Source of the DNA: Liolophura sinensis
Lineage: Eukaryota > Mollusca > Polyplacophora > Chitonida > Chitonidae
Length of the DNA stretch: 64,000 nt
Reading direction: 5' to 3'
NCBI RefSeq assembly: GCF_032854445.1
Contig: NC_088302.1
Coordinates: 31,527,979 to 31,591,978 of the forward strand
This document shows, one piece after another, positions 21,518 to 32,593 of the stretch (its first letter is position 1; every line of letters starts with the position of its first letter). The position numbers were made by a program, and so were the translations under genes. The notes under the pieces were generated by a model. That model ran no database searches, was not told the origin of the DNA, and saw nothing but the letters and a program-made list of their open reading frames with translations.

Positions 21518-24500
21518 TCAGCACACATATAACACAACTAGTCCAGCATTGATCACAGTGAGTTCCCATTTACTGCAGACAGAGTAAGAGCTGTGCACAG
21601 AGTCCTCTGTGTTTTCTTCCACAGGGTGGGTTGGCAGTTCTGGGCTGGTAGAGAGATCCAGGGGACCCTCCTGGCATTTGGGATCTTCCTCCAACATAGA
21701 AGCATCAGCACTTAAAGTCATGAGATGTCTCTTTGGTAGGAGACTGGGGTACGACAGTTGTGGCAACCAGAGGGATGCCCTCTGTCTGAGTGCAGCTTGA
21801 GGTGGTTGTTGCACTCCGGGCATATTGACTATCGTCGAGGACAAAAGTGGGTTAGAGGTCAGCCCAGAAATGTGCATGATGTTGCCGTGGAAGGAGATAA
21901 TGGGCGTGCCAGGAATGGTTTGGCCCACTGTGGACGGCACAACACAGACTGGCGTGGTCAGCCCAGTGTAAACCACTGGCTTGTGACTGGGAATTGTTTG
22001 CAGGCTGGGTAGAATTGTGCATTGTGGAATGAAGCGAAAGGGTCCACCCCGGAAGTAATGACCATGGGTTCTGATGTGTTTCCGTAAAGAACTGGGATCT
22101 GTGTAGCGTTTATTACAGCCCGGCGTTTTACAAATGTAAGGCTTCTCCTCCTGATGGGTTCGGACATGCTTGAAGCGATCACTGGAATTGGAGTAGGCTT
22201 TGTTACAGCCTTTAAATGGGCACAGGTATGGCTTCTCGCCTGTCAAATAAAATGTTGAAGGTCATTTCAAGGTCAGGAGTATTCTAGAATCCTACATCAA
22301 ACAAGCATTCCGTACGACAAAGTCAACAAAATCTCTGGTTTTCATTATGGTCAAACAGGAAGCTAAGCAATATTCATGGGCATGCATTTTAAGGAAATCT
22401 GTGTTTACATAGACCATGACCATTACTTTATTTATTTATATTTGATAGGTGTTTTACCGCCATATACGACGACGGCCAGCATTATGGTGGGTGGAAACCC
22501 ATGACCATCTGCAGGTTGCTGAGCATGAGCTGGACTTAAACTCACAGTGACCGCACTGGTGAGAGACTCCTGGGTCATCACGCAGCGCTAGTGCGCTAAC
22601 CAACCTGAGCCACGGAGGCCCCTCCATCATATTACTAGAAGAGATGATGCTTAGATGATGTTAGACTTGTGTACAAATATCAACCCTCTTCTACCTGCTC
22701 AAGTGAAGTTTGTCAAACCTTGTTTCCAGTCATTAAAAACTTCCGATATACGCACAAGTACATGTAGATCTTACAAAAACAGGCATAAATAGCTTTCATA
22801 TTCCTGCTTGCTTGTCAGGACTTTATTTTTCAGGCATGTATCTATTTACCTGTGTGAGAGCGATGATGAATCTTCAGGTTTTCTAAGCGTGAGAAACACT
22901 TCCACAGACGACACATTCATGAGGTTTCTCATTGGTGTGTGTGCGTATATGGATTTGCATCTTGTACCTGAAACACAACACCCATAGTGTTACTCAATGT
23001 CACTGTGGCATTTCAAGGTTCTAACAAGCCCACAATGAAAGCAGTGAAAGCACACAGTATACAGACATTAAAAACTGCAAAGAAATATTTACAAAAAAAT
23101 AAAAAAGAAGTGGATTGCAGTCTTTAAAGACAGTAGTGTGATAGAGGTACAAGCTGCATAACTTGAAATAGAATCCATATGTTATGCCAAAACTTAGGGA
23201 GGAATGTCTGTGCTTCATTTGTACCAAATATCTCCCCGTGTGACTAATGTTTTTGGAAACGCTGTTAACTAATGTGTTATAACACTGCCTCAAAAACTGT
23301 TCCTTAATAGGACAGTAGTCAGGTTTATGGATGGAGGAAATTTGTCATCAAGTTTGAGCCAAAGAAGCTGAACCTGAAATTGTACCGCTTCACTGCAACA
23401 GAATGTACAACTTCCATTTTCTTTCCTGCTTCTTCCTTTTTTTTTTTAATTCTCATTCTTAGTATCAGGTTAAAAAAAAAAAAAAATTGCTAAGTCATCA
23501 TAACTCTTCTCACAAAAAGTCAAACTCACCTTGCACTCTCAATAAGTGACTATCAATGTGCTACATGCCTGTTAAGAGACTGGCTGTCAAAATATGTCGA
23601 CCAATGGACAGACAGACAGAGTGCCATACAGAGTCACTTATAGAGCTGCTTATCACAATAATAATTAAAGCAGCTTTGAGAATTAAGGGCATACCTGGCA
23701 TTAAAGCCTCTTCCTTTGCGAGGACAGCCATACCATTTACACTGGTACTCCATGTCTGTCTTCTCCAGCCTCACATGCTGGTCATTGATGTGGTACACCA
23801 ATTCCTCCAGACTCAAAAAGTGACTAGTACAGTCCTGCCATTGGCACGTATACACAGACTCTCCTGGGTCCTTGGGAAAATACAGCTTTGGGTACACCGG
23901 AGAGGATTCCCCTGGAGATAGCGTCTCTGTGGTATCACTCGTGAACTATTGTATATAAAAACAAAAATTGCAGTTAGCATAATTTTATCCATAGACTGCA
24001 GAACCTCTTACTTAAATTTCATTCCTCGATGTAAGAATCCTCCAGAATCTGAAAGACTTTTCCTCAGTGACACTCTAATATTAGAGTTTTTCCTTTTTTT
24101 TTTTTATCTACTAAGTGCTGTGTACATGTGCATGCACTTCAAAGACTTTCCAGTACATGAAATTATATTATATGTTTTTCCAGGGTCATTTAGTTTAAAG
24201 AGTTACACCAGTCTCCAAACTTCTGCATTTTAAAAACCAGACAAATCTTTCCTTTTGATATGGATGAAGATTGTTTTCCTACATTTAAAAAAAAAAAAAA
24301 AAAAAAAGATGCAATGCACTGAAACCACTCTCGTAAATTTCAGAGAATCATAATAAAACAAAAATGTTCAGTTGCTTCTACTAATGCCTTCCATGATATC
24401 ACCCATATAACCACAGACGATGCTGAACTTTTCTTTATTTCAACTAAATTCTGGCTTAAATGCCTTAGTCAACGTCAAATCACGAAAATTTTACAGAAAA

Positions 24501-26864
24501 TGAGGCAGATTTTATTTTCGAGGACTTCCTTTAAATGGTGTAATTTATCGCAAATTCTTTTGAGCCATGGCGCAAGCTGTGTTGTACAGGACTGGCTTCA
24601 TACAATTTTAATATTTCCACCTGGTTTCTCTTGGAACTGATATAACACTTTAATTAATAATCTTAATGTGGACGTTAATGAACTATCTTCATATTTACCT
24701 GAACAACACCTGGAGAGGGAAGGGACGGAGTAGTTTCAGGAAATGTTGGCGTGTCTAAACCTTGCCCAACAACAGAATGGTCCGAGGAACTGAGAGAGTC
24801 TGATAAATGATTAGTCGAGTCTTCCTGGTCCATTAAATGCTCATTATTAGACAAAGAGTCCTCTGTTTGATGCAATGAATCCTCATGGTCACTTAGTGAC
24901 TCTTCTGGATGATTTAATGGCTCCTCAGGAGCATTTAATGAATCTTCATGGTGGTCCACTGAATCCACTTGATCAGCTGATGCTGAGCCCTGGCTATCTG
25001 CCAATGAATTCTCCCGGTGATTCAGTGAATCCTCATGATTGGTTAATAAGTCTTTGTTACAAACCAATGAAATTTCATGACCACTGAGTGAATCACCGTG
25101 ATTGGTGAGAGATCCTTCACTATGACTGGCTGAATCATGATGGTTGTTAACCAATGACTGAATCTGAGTTGGTGAATCTTGGTTCTCTGTTCCTGAGCAC
25201 TGTACTGTGACTACAGAGCGCACAGAACTTGAAGGTGAAGATTCTGTCTCTGTACAGTTCATATCCTCGTGATGGCCTAAAACAGTATTTCTGAAATCAC
25301 TTGTCACTTGCTCAGCACAATCATGATTTTCTGACTGAGTTTCTGGAAGTGTTGGATTCCCATTCATGATCCTGTCATGAATTGGACGAGCAATGGCCTG
25401 GTTTCGACTGTACAGTGAAAGTCGAACATTTTCAGGAGTGTGGTTAGCAGATGACTGGCTCACCAGGAACTCACTGAGAAAGTTATTTTGGATCACAGAC
25501 TTGAGACTGTTTATGTGACTCATCACAGTTGGTACACCTGTTAACAAGATAAGAAATGACTGTACACGAATGAAGGTAACAAAGAGAAAAGGGAAAACAT
25601 CAGTTATCCATAAATAAAGCAGTATTTCCCCCTTTCCTCCTCTCAAAAATCACCATTTGAACAGTGGTATAATTTGGTAGTATACCTTAATTACAATACT
25701 ATAAGAGAGAAAGAGATACACACTTGCCAAGTTAATTCCTGCCCATGGTATTGAATGCAAACACATCCAGAGCAGCTTTAACTTTACATAATGTCCTTGT
25801 CTACATTTGGTGAGATTTGTGGTGTTCCACAAACTTTAAACACTATGAAGGGGCCACCATGGCTGAGTGGTTAATGTCTTAGTGGAGTAGAATGACTTGG
25901 GAGCGTCCCACCAATGTGAACGCTGTGAGTTCAAGTCCAGCTCATGCGATCGTGTGCTCTAAGAACATCCACCATCATTCTCAAGTGAAATATTCTCAAG
26001 TACAGCATAAAACACTCATCAAATAAATAAATTTTTACACCTTGACAAAAGTCATAGCTACTTAATTATTTATTTATTTATTTGATTGGTGTTCTACGAG
26101 GTACGTAAGAATATTTCACTTATACGATGGCGGTCAACATTATGGTGGGAGGAAACCGGGCAAAGCCCGGGGGAAACCCACGACCATCTGCAGGTTGCTG
26201 TCAGACCTTCCCACTTACGGCTGGATACTAAGCCAGCCAAAAGTCATAGCTAGTATTTTTTCAAAAATTACATTTTCATTTACAACACGTAAAGTTTGTG
26301 ACTGGTGATTTACGGCACTACAGTTTCCACCCATGAAACTGACCACCATAATAGGTGAGAAATTCACCTATTGGTGAGTATGGTGTTGATAAATAAATAA
26401 ATATATAAATATTAAATTTGCAAGTTTTTTTTTCAATTTTTCTATATTTCTTTTTAAGATTTGTATTAATAACATTTATTTGTTGTTGTTTTTTTCTACT
26501 ACCCCTGCAGTTAGTTCAGTTTCATCAGCAGGTTGTATGAGATCTACTGTTATTCAGAGCAAGCAAAGAATTTAAAGCCTATAAACAACAATCATTGTTG
26601 GTCAGAGCTTAATACCATATTTTTCCACATACAAATTACTCTCACATGGAGATAAAAGAAGAAAAAAAAACATTGCAAGAAAACCGTTCAACACAAGTTG
26701 ATTAATGCACATAATGAAACATCATTTACATCTATCTTACTTGATGGCCTCAAATTAGAAGAGGGCTCATCTGACTGCTGGTTTCCATGGTGATTATCAA
26801 ACACTGTTTCCCCATTGGTCAGGTCACTGGTGCCATCTTCGGCTTCATCTTCCTTATCTGTCAT
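21518..26864 (-). CDS. GLIS2: GLIS2-type Gli-similar zinc finger transcription factor
   Basis: Five coding exons on the minus strand: 26864-26741, 25537-24699, 23945-23695, 22967-22850 and 22239-21518. The model is about 684 aa if one missing base in exon 4 is allowed for. Five C2H2 fingers span about 355-500. Finger 1 is C-X4-C (CQWQDC) and finger 2 runs [14 protein letters not shown] into [16 protein letters not shown]. Finger 3 ends [15 protein letters not shown]. Fingers 4 and 5 carry [12 protein letters not shown] and [34 protein letters not shown] and NSSDRFKH favour GLIS2 over GLIS1/3 or GLI. The long, acidic, Ser/His-rich N-terminus has a 7-residue repeat. The C-terminus has a PLDLS motif, a CtBP docking type. 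GLIS2 is a nuclear DNA-binding factor in neural and kidney development in vertebrates (family knowledge). An acceptor at 26881 shows a non-coding 5' exon further upstream. Confidence 0.93.
22427..22624 (-). repeat. tRNA-derived SINE, family A, internally deleted
   Basis: A (TTTA)n tail is followed by GATAGGTGTTTTACCGCCAT and GCATTATGGTGGGTGGAAAC. After a shortened body comes an intact head (AGCGCTAGTGCGCTAACCAA, GCCACGGAGGCCCC). It lies in intron 4 of GLIS2. Confidence 0.88.
22850..22967 (-). CDS. GLIS2: GLIS2 exon 4 (zinc finger 3) with one base apparently missing
   Basis: This exon has good splice sites (TTTCAG before, GTAAAT after) and encodes [22 protein letters not shown] in one frame and [17 protein letters not shown] in the next. 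The finger-3 cysteine pair should read C-G-K-C-F. The codon for K lacks one base near 22900 (read TGT GGA AG TGT). The exon is 118 nt where 119 would keep the phase of its neighbours. All flanking residues are conserved, so an assembly or base-calling deletion in an A-run is more likely than a dead gene. Confidence 0.88.
24766..25140 (-). repeat. Coding heptapeptide repeat in GLIS2 exon 2
   Basis: About a dozen degenerate 7-residue units of the form E-[DE]-S-L-x-x-[HN] run in register, for example [28 protein letters not shown] and ENSLADS. At DNA level this is an imperfect 21-bp minisatellite. The segment is acidic and likely disordered, lying N-terminal to the zinc fingers. Confidence 0.75.
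25851..26033 (+). repeat. tRNA-derived SINE, family A, internally deleted
   Basis: The head GGGGCCACCATGGCTGAGTG is followed by the B-box region GTGAGTTCAAGTCCAGCTC. A shortened body ends AGCATAAAACACTCATC(AAAT)n. It lies in intron 1 of GLIS2, tail to tail with the next copy. Confidence 0.85.
26064..26240 (-). repeat. tRNA-derived SINE, family A, 3' part
   Basis: A (TTTA)n tail is followed by GATTGGTGTTCTACGAGGTA and the well-kept CGGGCAAAGCCCGGGGGAAA. It stops before the head. It lies tail to tail with the copy at 25851-26033, 30 bp away. Confidence 0.87.
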
Positions 26865-26880
26865 GTCTGCAGCTGATCAA

Positions 26881-28519
26881 TCTGAAAATGAAGTAGAACA
26901 TGGCAAATTTATTGTTCGTAATAAATACTATCACATAAAGGTATGGTGTAAAACACTCATCAAGTAAATAAATAAAAATTACATAAAGGCCTATCCATTA
27001 TCTGATCTATTCATATTCTAACATACTCTCAGACAATAATTACAAATGAATGCCTACCTTCCTAGCCCAGGTACACAGTGATATGACTAATATGTGGATA
27101 ACGTGGTATTATACCCTACTTATCCAATCATACCCCAGTTACTGCACTTAACCAAACAATGAAGACTTATGTCTTTTACATGTGTAGCGGAAGATACCTG
27201 ACCCAACCAGTAAACATTATCAGGTGTTCCTACCGGTAGGTACCATTACCTGGAAATACCTCACCTTCAATAAAACCAGATGTTGTACGTACTGGAAAGT
27301 GTCTTTACATCGATTACTGCCGAACCACACAAGAGCCACCAGTAACAATGTATTACGGCCAATATTCACTTTCAATGCCTACCATCAAATACTGGATATG
27401 TTCATATAGACTTTTGGATTATCATCTCTGTTGGGGACATCTAGGCAAAAGGCTAGGTTATACAACATGGGTGTCACCACCTCTACATTAACACTTTGCC
27501 ATGTACCCGATTCTCCCCTGCTTACTCTGGTACAGGCCTACAGACCTCTGGCTAAGTTAAAACACTACAAAGTAAGGCCTTGGGACTCCACCTTCAGTTC
27601 TGCCCTGACCCCTGATCAGATGTGTTAATACTTTACCCCCTGCCAATAATTTGCCCTTCTCACCTTTATATTATATACATGAAGGTAACACGATCCCACA
27701 TTTACCCATGGTACTACCAGAATATAAGCCATAACTGTACAGGGATACACGATATGCAGAATTCTGTCACCCACAAGCCTGGTAATTAAGTGCTAAAGCT
27801 TATATGAAGTCAATCTATCCGCAAATGCAAATTTATTACACTGGCACAGGTACATGTATACCTTGGTGGCCAGTGTGTAGTTTTTGTGCATTTTAAACAT
27901 ATCCACATGCCTTCACTATTCAGCAAATGAATAGCAAAAATGAAACATACACTTACATAATAACCTACCAAAGTGTCATTATAACCAAGGTGTTTTTATT
28001 TCCTTTTTTGACTATTTCTTAACAACATAGAAACTTTTCACCTATATGATGGCAGTCAGTTATATGAGTGAAGGCAAAACCACCAAACCACCAAAATGGT
28101 AAATTACATGTAGTGACAAAACTTTCTCTTGCATGCTTGACATAGGGATTCGGGCCTGACATGGGTGAAGAACAAAATGTCTACGGCAAACCTTATACTG
28201 GCAAACGTTTAAAATAAGGGCCTCAACTCCTCATTGTCACCAGAGCCCACAAATAGTGAAAGCAGGGGAATATACAAATTCCCTGTCTCAGGATGGGTTT
28301 GAACCTGCATCTGTTGTGTCCTAGAGATTGAAGGGCAAGTACCTTGACCTCTACACCATGGTCTGGTCACCCCAAGGTTTTGGTTAGATGTTCATCTACA
28401 TATCGATGACATGAATCCTTCACTAGATTGCTGGTTTACATGTACTTGATAGTCATTACTGGCATCTATCTTCTTCATGTGCAATGCAAGTTGCAGTGCA
28501 TTGTATATTCTTGTTCCAG
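26881..28519. other. Upstream region of GLIS2, unassigned
   Basis: The 5' UTR continues from the acceptor at 26881 into an exon not located here. A SINE tail remnant ends TAAAACACTCATCAAGTAAA near 26965. A tRNA-like stretch (GGGTTTGAACCTGCATC) near 28296 looks like another SINE head on the minus strand. No coding exon is recognised. Confidence 0.35.
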
Positions 28520-28750
28520 ATGTACAAATTTTGTGAGAAAACAACAAATGGTACATTCCTGAAACTTCAGTGCTTGTTACCTTCTGGAAACATTTGGTCT
28601 AATGACTTGGCTGCTGTATTGGATTTTGTGCTAAGCCTTAAAACACCTTCTTTTTTAGCTAAAACCTTAAAACAATCTTCTACAGCTAAAAATGCTGAAC
28701 AGAAATGCGTAAAATATGTAGAAGATTTTGTGATGAACTTTGACGAGTAA
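28520..28750 (+). CDS. Possible terminal coding exon, unknown protein
   Basis: A good acceptor (TATTCTTGTTCCAG) precedes an open frame starting MYKFCEKTTNGTFLKLQCLL and ending FVMNFDE before a stop, 76 codons long. Composition looks more coding-like than the surroundings, but no family is recognised and no partner exon was found. It could be an exon of an unannotated gene or chance. Confidence 0.22.
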   Translation: MYKFCEKTTNGTFLKLQCLLPSGNIWSNDLAAVLDFVLSLKTPSFLAKTLKQSSTAKNAEQKCVKYVEDFVMNFDE

Positions 28751-28942
28751 AATGTTCAGTGACCTGAGTCATGTGATCTGGCGTCCATTTAGACAAAGAG
28801 TGAAAACATTTGACCGCCATTTTCTTCAAAACTCCGATTGACTTGAAATTTACCATATATAACAAGCGTTTCCTGGATGCTATTTGGACAGAAAAAGGAT
28901 GCATTGTGAATGCAAATTAGGTTTTAACCAATACATCCAATG

Positions 28943-29013
28943 TGACGTCATGTGAGAACGACAAATTTGAATTTGAACATTCTTAACATCTAAACTGACG
29001 TAATTTGACGTCG
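28943..29013. promoter_or_regulatory. Cluster of CRE/ATF-like sites
   Basis: TGACGTCA at 28943-28950, TGACGTAA at 28996-29003 and TGACGTCG at 29006-29013 fall within 71 bp. This lies about 2 kb upstream of the GLIS2 start codon and could mark the promoter of its missing 5' exon. Function is inferred. Confidence 0.4.
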
Positions 29014-29202
29014 TGATTACGAACCCGGTCTTATTTTGGTCATGTGATGTATAATTTTGTCGTAAATTGAAATCAAAGTCGCAATTTCACCAATTTTGCA
29101 GGTCAGAAACTGCTGAAGCTGTAAAACCTACAATGCCTGTGTAAAAAGGCCTATAGATTTACTGTATGTATGTTGAAAATCGTTGACCTGTCTCAAACAC
29201 CC

Positions 29203-29306
29203 TGGGCTCTGCCCGGTTTCCTCCCACCATAATGCTGGCCGCCATCTTATAAGTGAAATATTCTTGAGTACGGCGTAAAACACCAAACAAATAAATAAAT
29301 AAATAA
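29203..29306 (+). repeat. tRNA-derived SINE, family A, 3' fragment
   Basis: GGGCTCTGCCCGGTTTCCTC continues to GCGTAAAACACCAAACAAAT and (AAAT)n. The sequence is close to the consensus, suggesting a recent insertion. Confidence 0.87.
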
Positions 29307-30649
29307 CCTGTCTTAAACAACACACGACATGCACGCTTTCGCGTAATGTCCAAAGGTACAACATTTGGCACATTTACATGTATATACCAGAAATATCGAC
29401 TTTAACCCTTGCATCGCTGCTTTAGCTGCTGTATCATTTTGTGTAAGTGCTTACATAAAGGACGGCAATAGTGCTAAGGCGCTGGGGTACTTTAACAGCA
29501 CACACTATGACCAATTTTTCAGCAATCATTTTTGTAGGTTATATACTTGTCACAATTCACAGGAACTTGATTTGTAGAATTCAACTGGCTCTAGGCCTAG
29601 CTAGGCTACTGGAGATTTTGGCACAAAGATCTATATTCGCTAATCCAATCAGATTTTCTCTGCTTGCCAAATATAGCTTAAATTATTGTCTTTCAGAAAA
29701 TATCAGACTTGTACCTGTGCTTTTTATAATTGTCCAGAAATAAGCTGTTCTGTCAGTTTAGCACATTGAAAATTCTAAACAGTCAAGCGCTCGATTGGAT
29801 GCTCGTCATTCAACTGCTAGGGCATAAGCCACTGATTCCACTGCTCTCTGGACCAAGGTGGCAATATAAAGCAGTAGACAGTGCTTACATAAAGTTTACA
29901 GGCCTTTACCTTCACCACAAAGAACTACATCTGGGTGAGGTAGCGTTAATCAAGACAAAACTACTTAATTTCATCACTTTCATGATCAGTTTGATGAATT
30001 TTGTCGAGGGGTGTTCGGTGGAGAGGATGGAGGACGGTCAAAGAAATCATTTATATAGGGTCAATTAAGTACATCCCTGCAACAATGTATTATTATCATA
30101 ATGTTCTACACTGTATATTTAATATATTAACATAAGCACAAACATACACATTGTACTTGGGTGCAACAATGTCAACATGACCAACTGCCCTGGTTCAAAG
30201 ACCTGCTGACAGCCAGCGGAATTTGACTGAAGTATTTAATTAAACAACACTTAACACTGCTTGACCTAAACACGAAGTGAGATCAGTTTTGATTTGGTTA
30301 AATGTCATTGTTACAAACATGGACATCTGCACTGAAATGCCTTATTCTCCTTTACCCTTTCTACAGTGGTGAAACAGTTGAACTTAATTCACACAAATTC
30401 CAGTGTGTCAAGAAAGATAATTCAAGCCAGTTCAGTTAAATTGCTAGGAACAGTGTGGGTTTTTTTTAAATATTTCTGTAAAATAAACTCAGGAATACAA
30501 ATTTAGATCAGTTATCTCCCTTAGACCGGAACAACATCAGATCATCTTAAGATTTCCTGCGTGAAGTTTGGAATAATGTTATCAGCTGATGAATGCCAAC
30601 AGTAAGTAAATTATCATGCATATATAATGTTGCAATTCACTGGCACCAG
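29307..30649. other. Unassigned intergenic DNA
   Basis: Several short open frames (70-112 codons) on the plus strand have no recognised family or splice context. No repeat is seen. Confidence 0.35.
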
Positions 30650-31230
30650 GCCAAGTAACTCAAATTTGTGCCATTACATGTATTTAATGCCTAACTCAAA
30701 TTTGTGCCATTACATATATTTAATGCCTAACTCAAATTTGTGCCATTACATATATTTAATGCCTAACTCAAATTTTGCCATTACATGTATTTAATGCCTA
30801 ACTCAAATTTGTGCCATTACATATATATAATGCCTAACTCAAATTTGTGCCATTACATATATTTAATGCCTAACTCAAATTTTGCCATTACATATATTTA
30901 ATGCCTAACTCAAATTTTGCCATTACATGTATTTAATGCCTAACTCAAATTTGTGCCATTACATATATTTAATGCCTAACTCAAATTTGTGCCATTACAT
31001 ATATTTAATGCCTAACTCAAATTTTGCCATTACATGTATTTAATGCCTAACTCAAATTTGTGCCATTACATATATATAATGCCTAACTCAAATTTGTGCC
31101 ATTACATATATATAATGCTTAACTCACATTTGTGCCATCACATATATATAATGCCTAACTCAAATTTGTGCCATTACATGCATTTAATGCCTAACTCAAA
31201 TTTGTGCCATTACATGTATTTAATGTGTGG
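30650..31230. repeat. 36-bp minisatellite, about 16 copies
   Basis: The unit is roughly TAACTCAAATTTGTGCCATT followed by ACATATATTTAATGCC. Most units are 36 bp; some lack one base in the TTTGTG block (35 bp). Left-end copies are close to identical, and the right-end copies are more varied (GCTTAACTCAC, CATCACATA). Confidence 0.92.
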
Positions 31231-31446
31231 GTCACATTTAATATTAACATCACGACACTGATTGGATGACATGCCAAGCATTGCCATGGCTTTTGTATTC
31301 AGTCTATTAACGACAAATAAGGTTTTTGGTTCAAATCGAAACTGTTGCTCTTTTGACTGCATTTTTAAGTCAAAAGTTTGTTAGGCGCGGGGCAGGATGT
31401 GGTGGTTGCTACCAAAATTGCCTGATCTATTTAAAATATTAACCTG

Positions 31447-31674
31447 ATGTATTTTAATTCTCTAACTTTTTCAACCAACTCTGGAAGCAATATTTTGAAA
31501 CATTCTGAGAGGACTGTGGGGTGTAGAGAAATAATTTGCCGTTTTATGAAGCTTGCATCTTTAATGACACGAATACATCATTTTAGCCTGATTTTCATAA
31601 ATTCAACTGAAAAAAGTGCTATAGTGGTTGAAAAAGTTGAAGATTTACAGAAGTTATTACCAGCAGCCTAAGCG
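31447..31674 (+). other. Open frame of 74 codons, unknown
   Basis: An ATG-to-stop frame encodes a peptide ending VVEKVEDLQKLLPAA. It has no clear splice sites and no recognised family, and is probably not a gene. It is listed only because nothing else explains this stretch. Confidence 0.12.
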
Positions 31675-32087
31675 AATTTAAATGATGAGTTCCCATCGCA
31701 GGTATGAAAGCTGTCTAGGATTGGCATCCACCTCCATCTTCAAGGGCCACAGAACCAGGGGCTGCACAACCAGAGGGCACTACCCACACCTAGAGAGCAG
31801 CCGTTTTTAGTAGGAACATTTACACAATGCTCAAGAATATTATATAATATAATATTTGACTTACACCATGTACATTTATGTAACAGTGGTCCGCTATGGT
31901 TTATGAAACCAGGCACAGCCCAGACCACAACAAATCACCTCCTGATTTACAGCTGTAGCCAGAACTTTATTTGAACCGTTGATCTTGATAGTAAAAACTA
32001 GTAGACAAACAAAAGAATCCATTACAGCCTACTGTGGGCATTGTACACAAGCAAAAGATTCCCAGGTAGCAATAAAACATTGCTCTA

Positions 32088-32593
32088 ATGGGGAATTCGT
32101 AAAACTCCTTCCCATCTGTATCAAGACAGCCCAAAGTTATGAACTCATTTGTACTTTCCTTTATTATGTCACAATGGGGAACTACTAAAACTCCTTTCCA
32201 TCTGTATCAAGACAGTCCAAAGCTATGAACTCATTTGTTCTTTCCTTTATTACGTCAAAATAGGGAACTTGTAAAACTCCTTCGTGCCTGCATCAAGACA
32301 GTCCAAAACTGTGAACTCATTTGTACTTTCCTTTATTACGGTGTACGTATAACATATATGAAGTACATGCGCACTGCAACGTCACAGAAGAAAACAATGC
32401 CTTCTACTGTCATTTGGACCGCTTGTGTACCTCATCTTTGAGTCTCCCACTGTGAGTGTATGTGCACTAATAAAACATATATGAAGTACACACGCACTGC
32501 AACATAACAGAACAAACGGATGTGTTCTTTTGTCATTTGGACCTTCAGAGTAGCTCGTCCTGGAGTCTCCAATTGGTACATTCGTAGGGCACT
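32088..32593 (+). repeat. Modular dispersed repeat with internal tandem amplification
   Basis: A first module of 86 bp (GGGGAACTCGTAAAACTCC-like start, then CAAGACAGTCCAAAGCTATG and TTTCCTTTATTACGTC) occurs three times (32088-32347). A second module of about 123 bp (CATATATGAAGTACA, GCACTGCAACGTCA, GTCATTTGGACC, GAGTCTCC) follows twice (32348-32593). The same two modules occur once each at 63608-63802. Confidence 0.82.

Noticed and set aside
22850-22967. GLIS2-like gene as a pseudogene
   Set aside because: Only one base is out of place; splice sites, all zinc ligands and all other exons are intact, so a pseudogene is less likely than a sequence error.
30650-31230. 36-bp array as a CRISPR-like repeat
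   Set aside because: Units are directly adjacent with no unique spacers, and the setting is a eukaryotic intergenic region.
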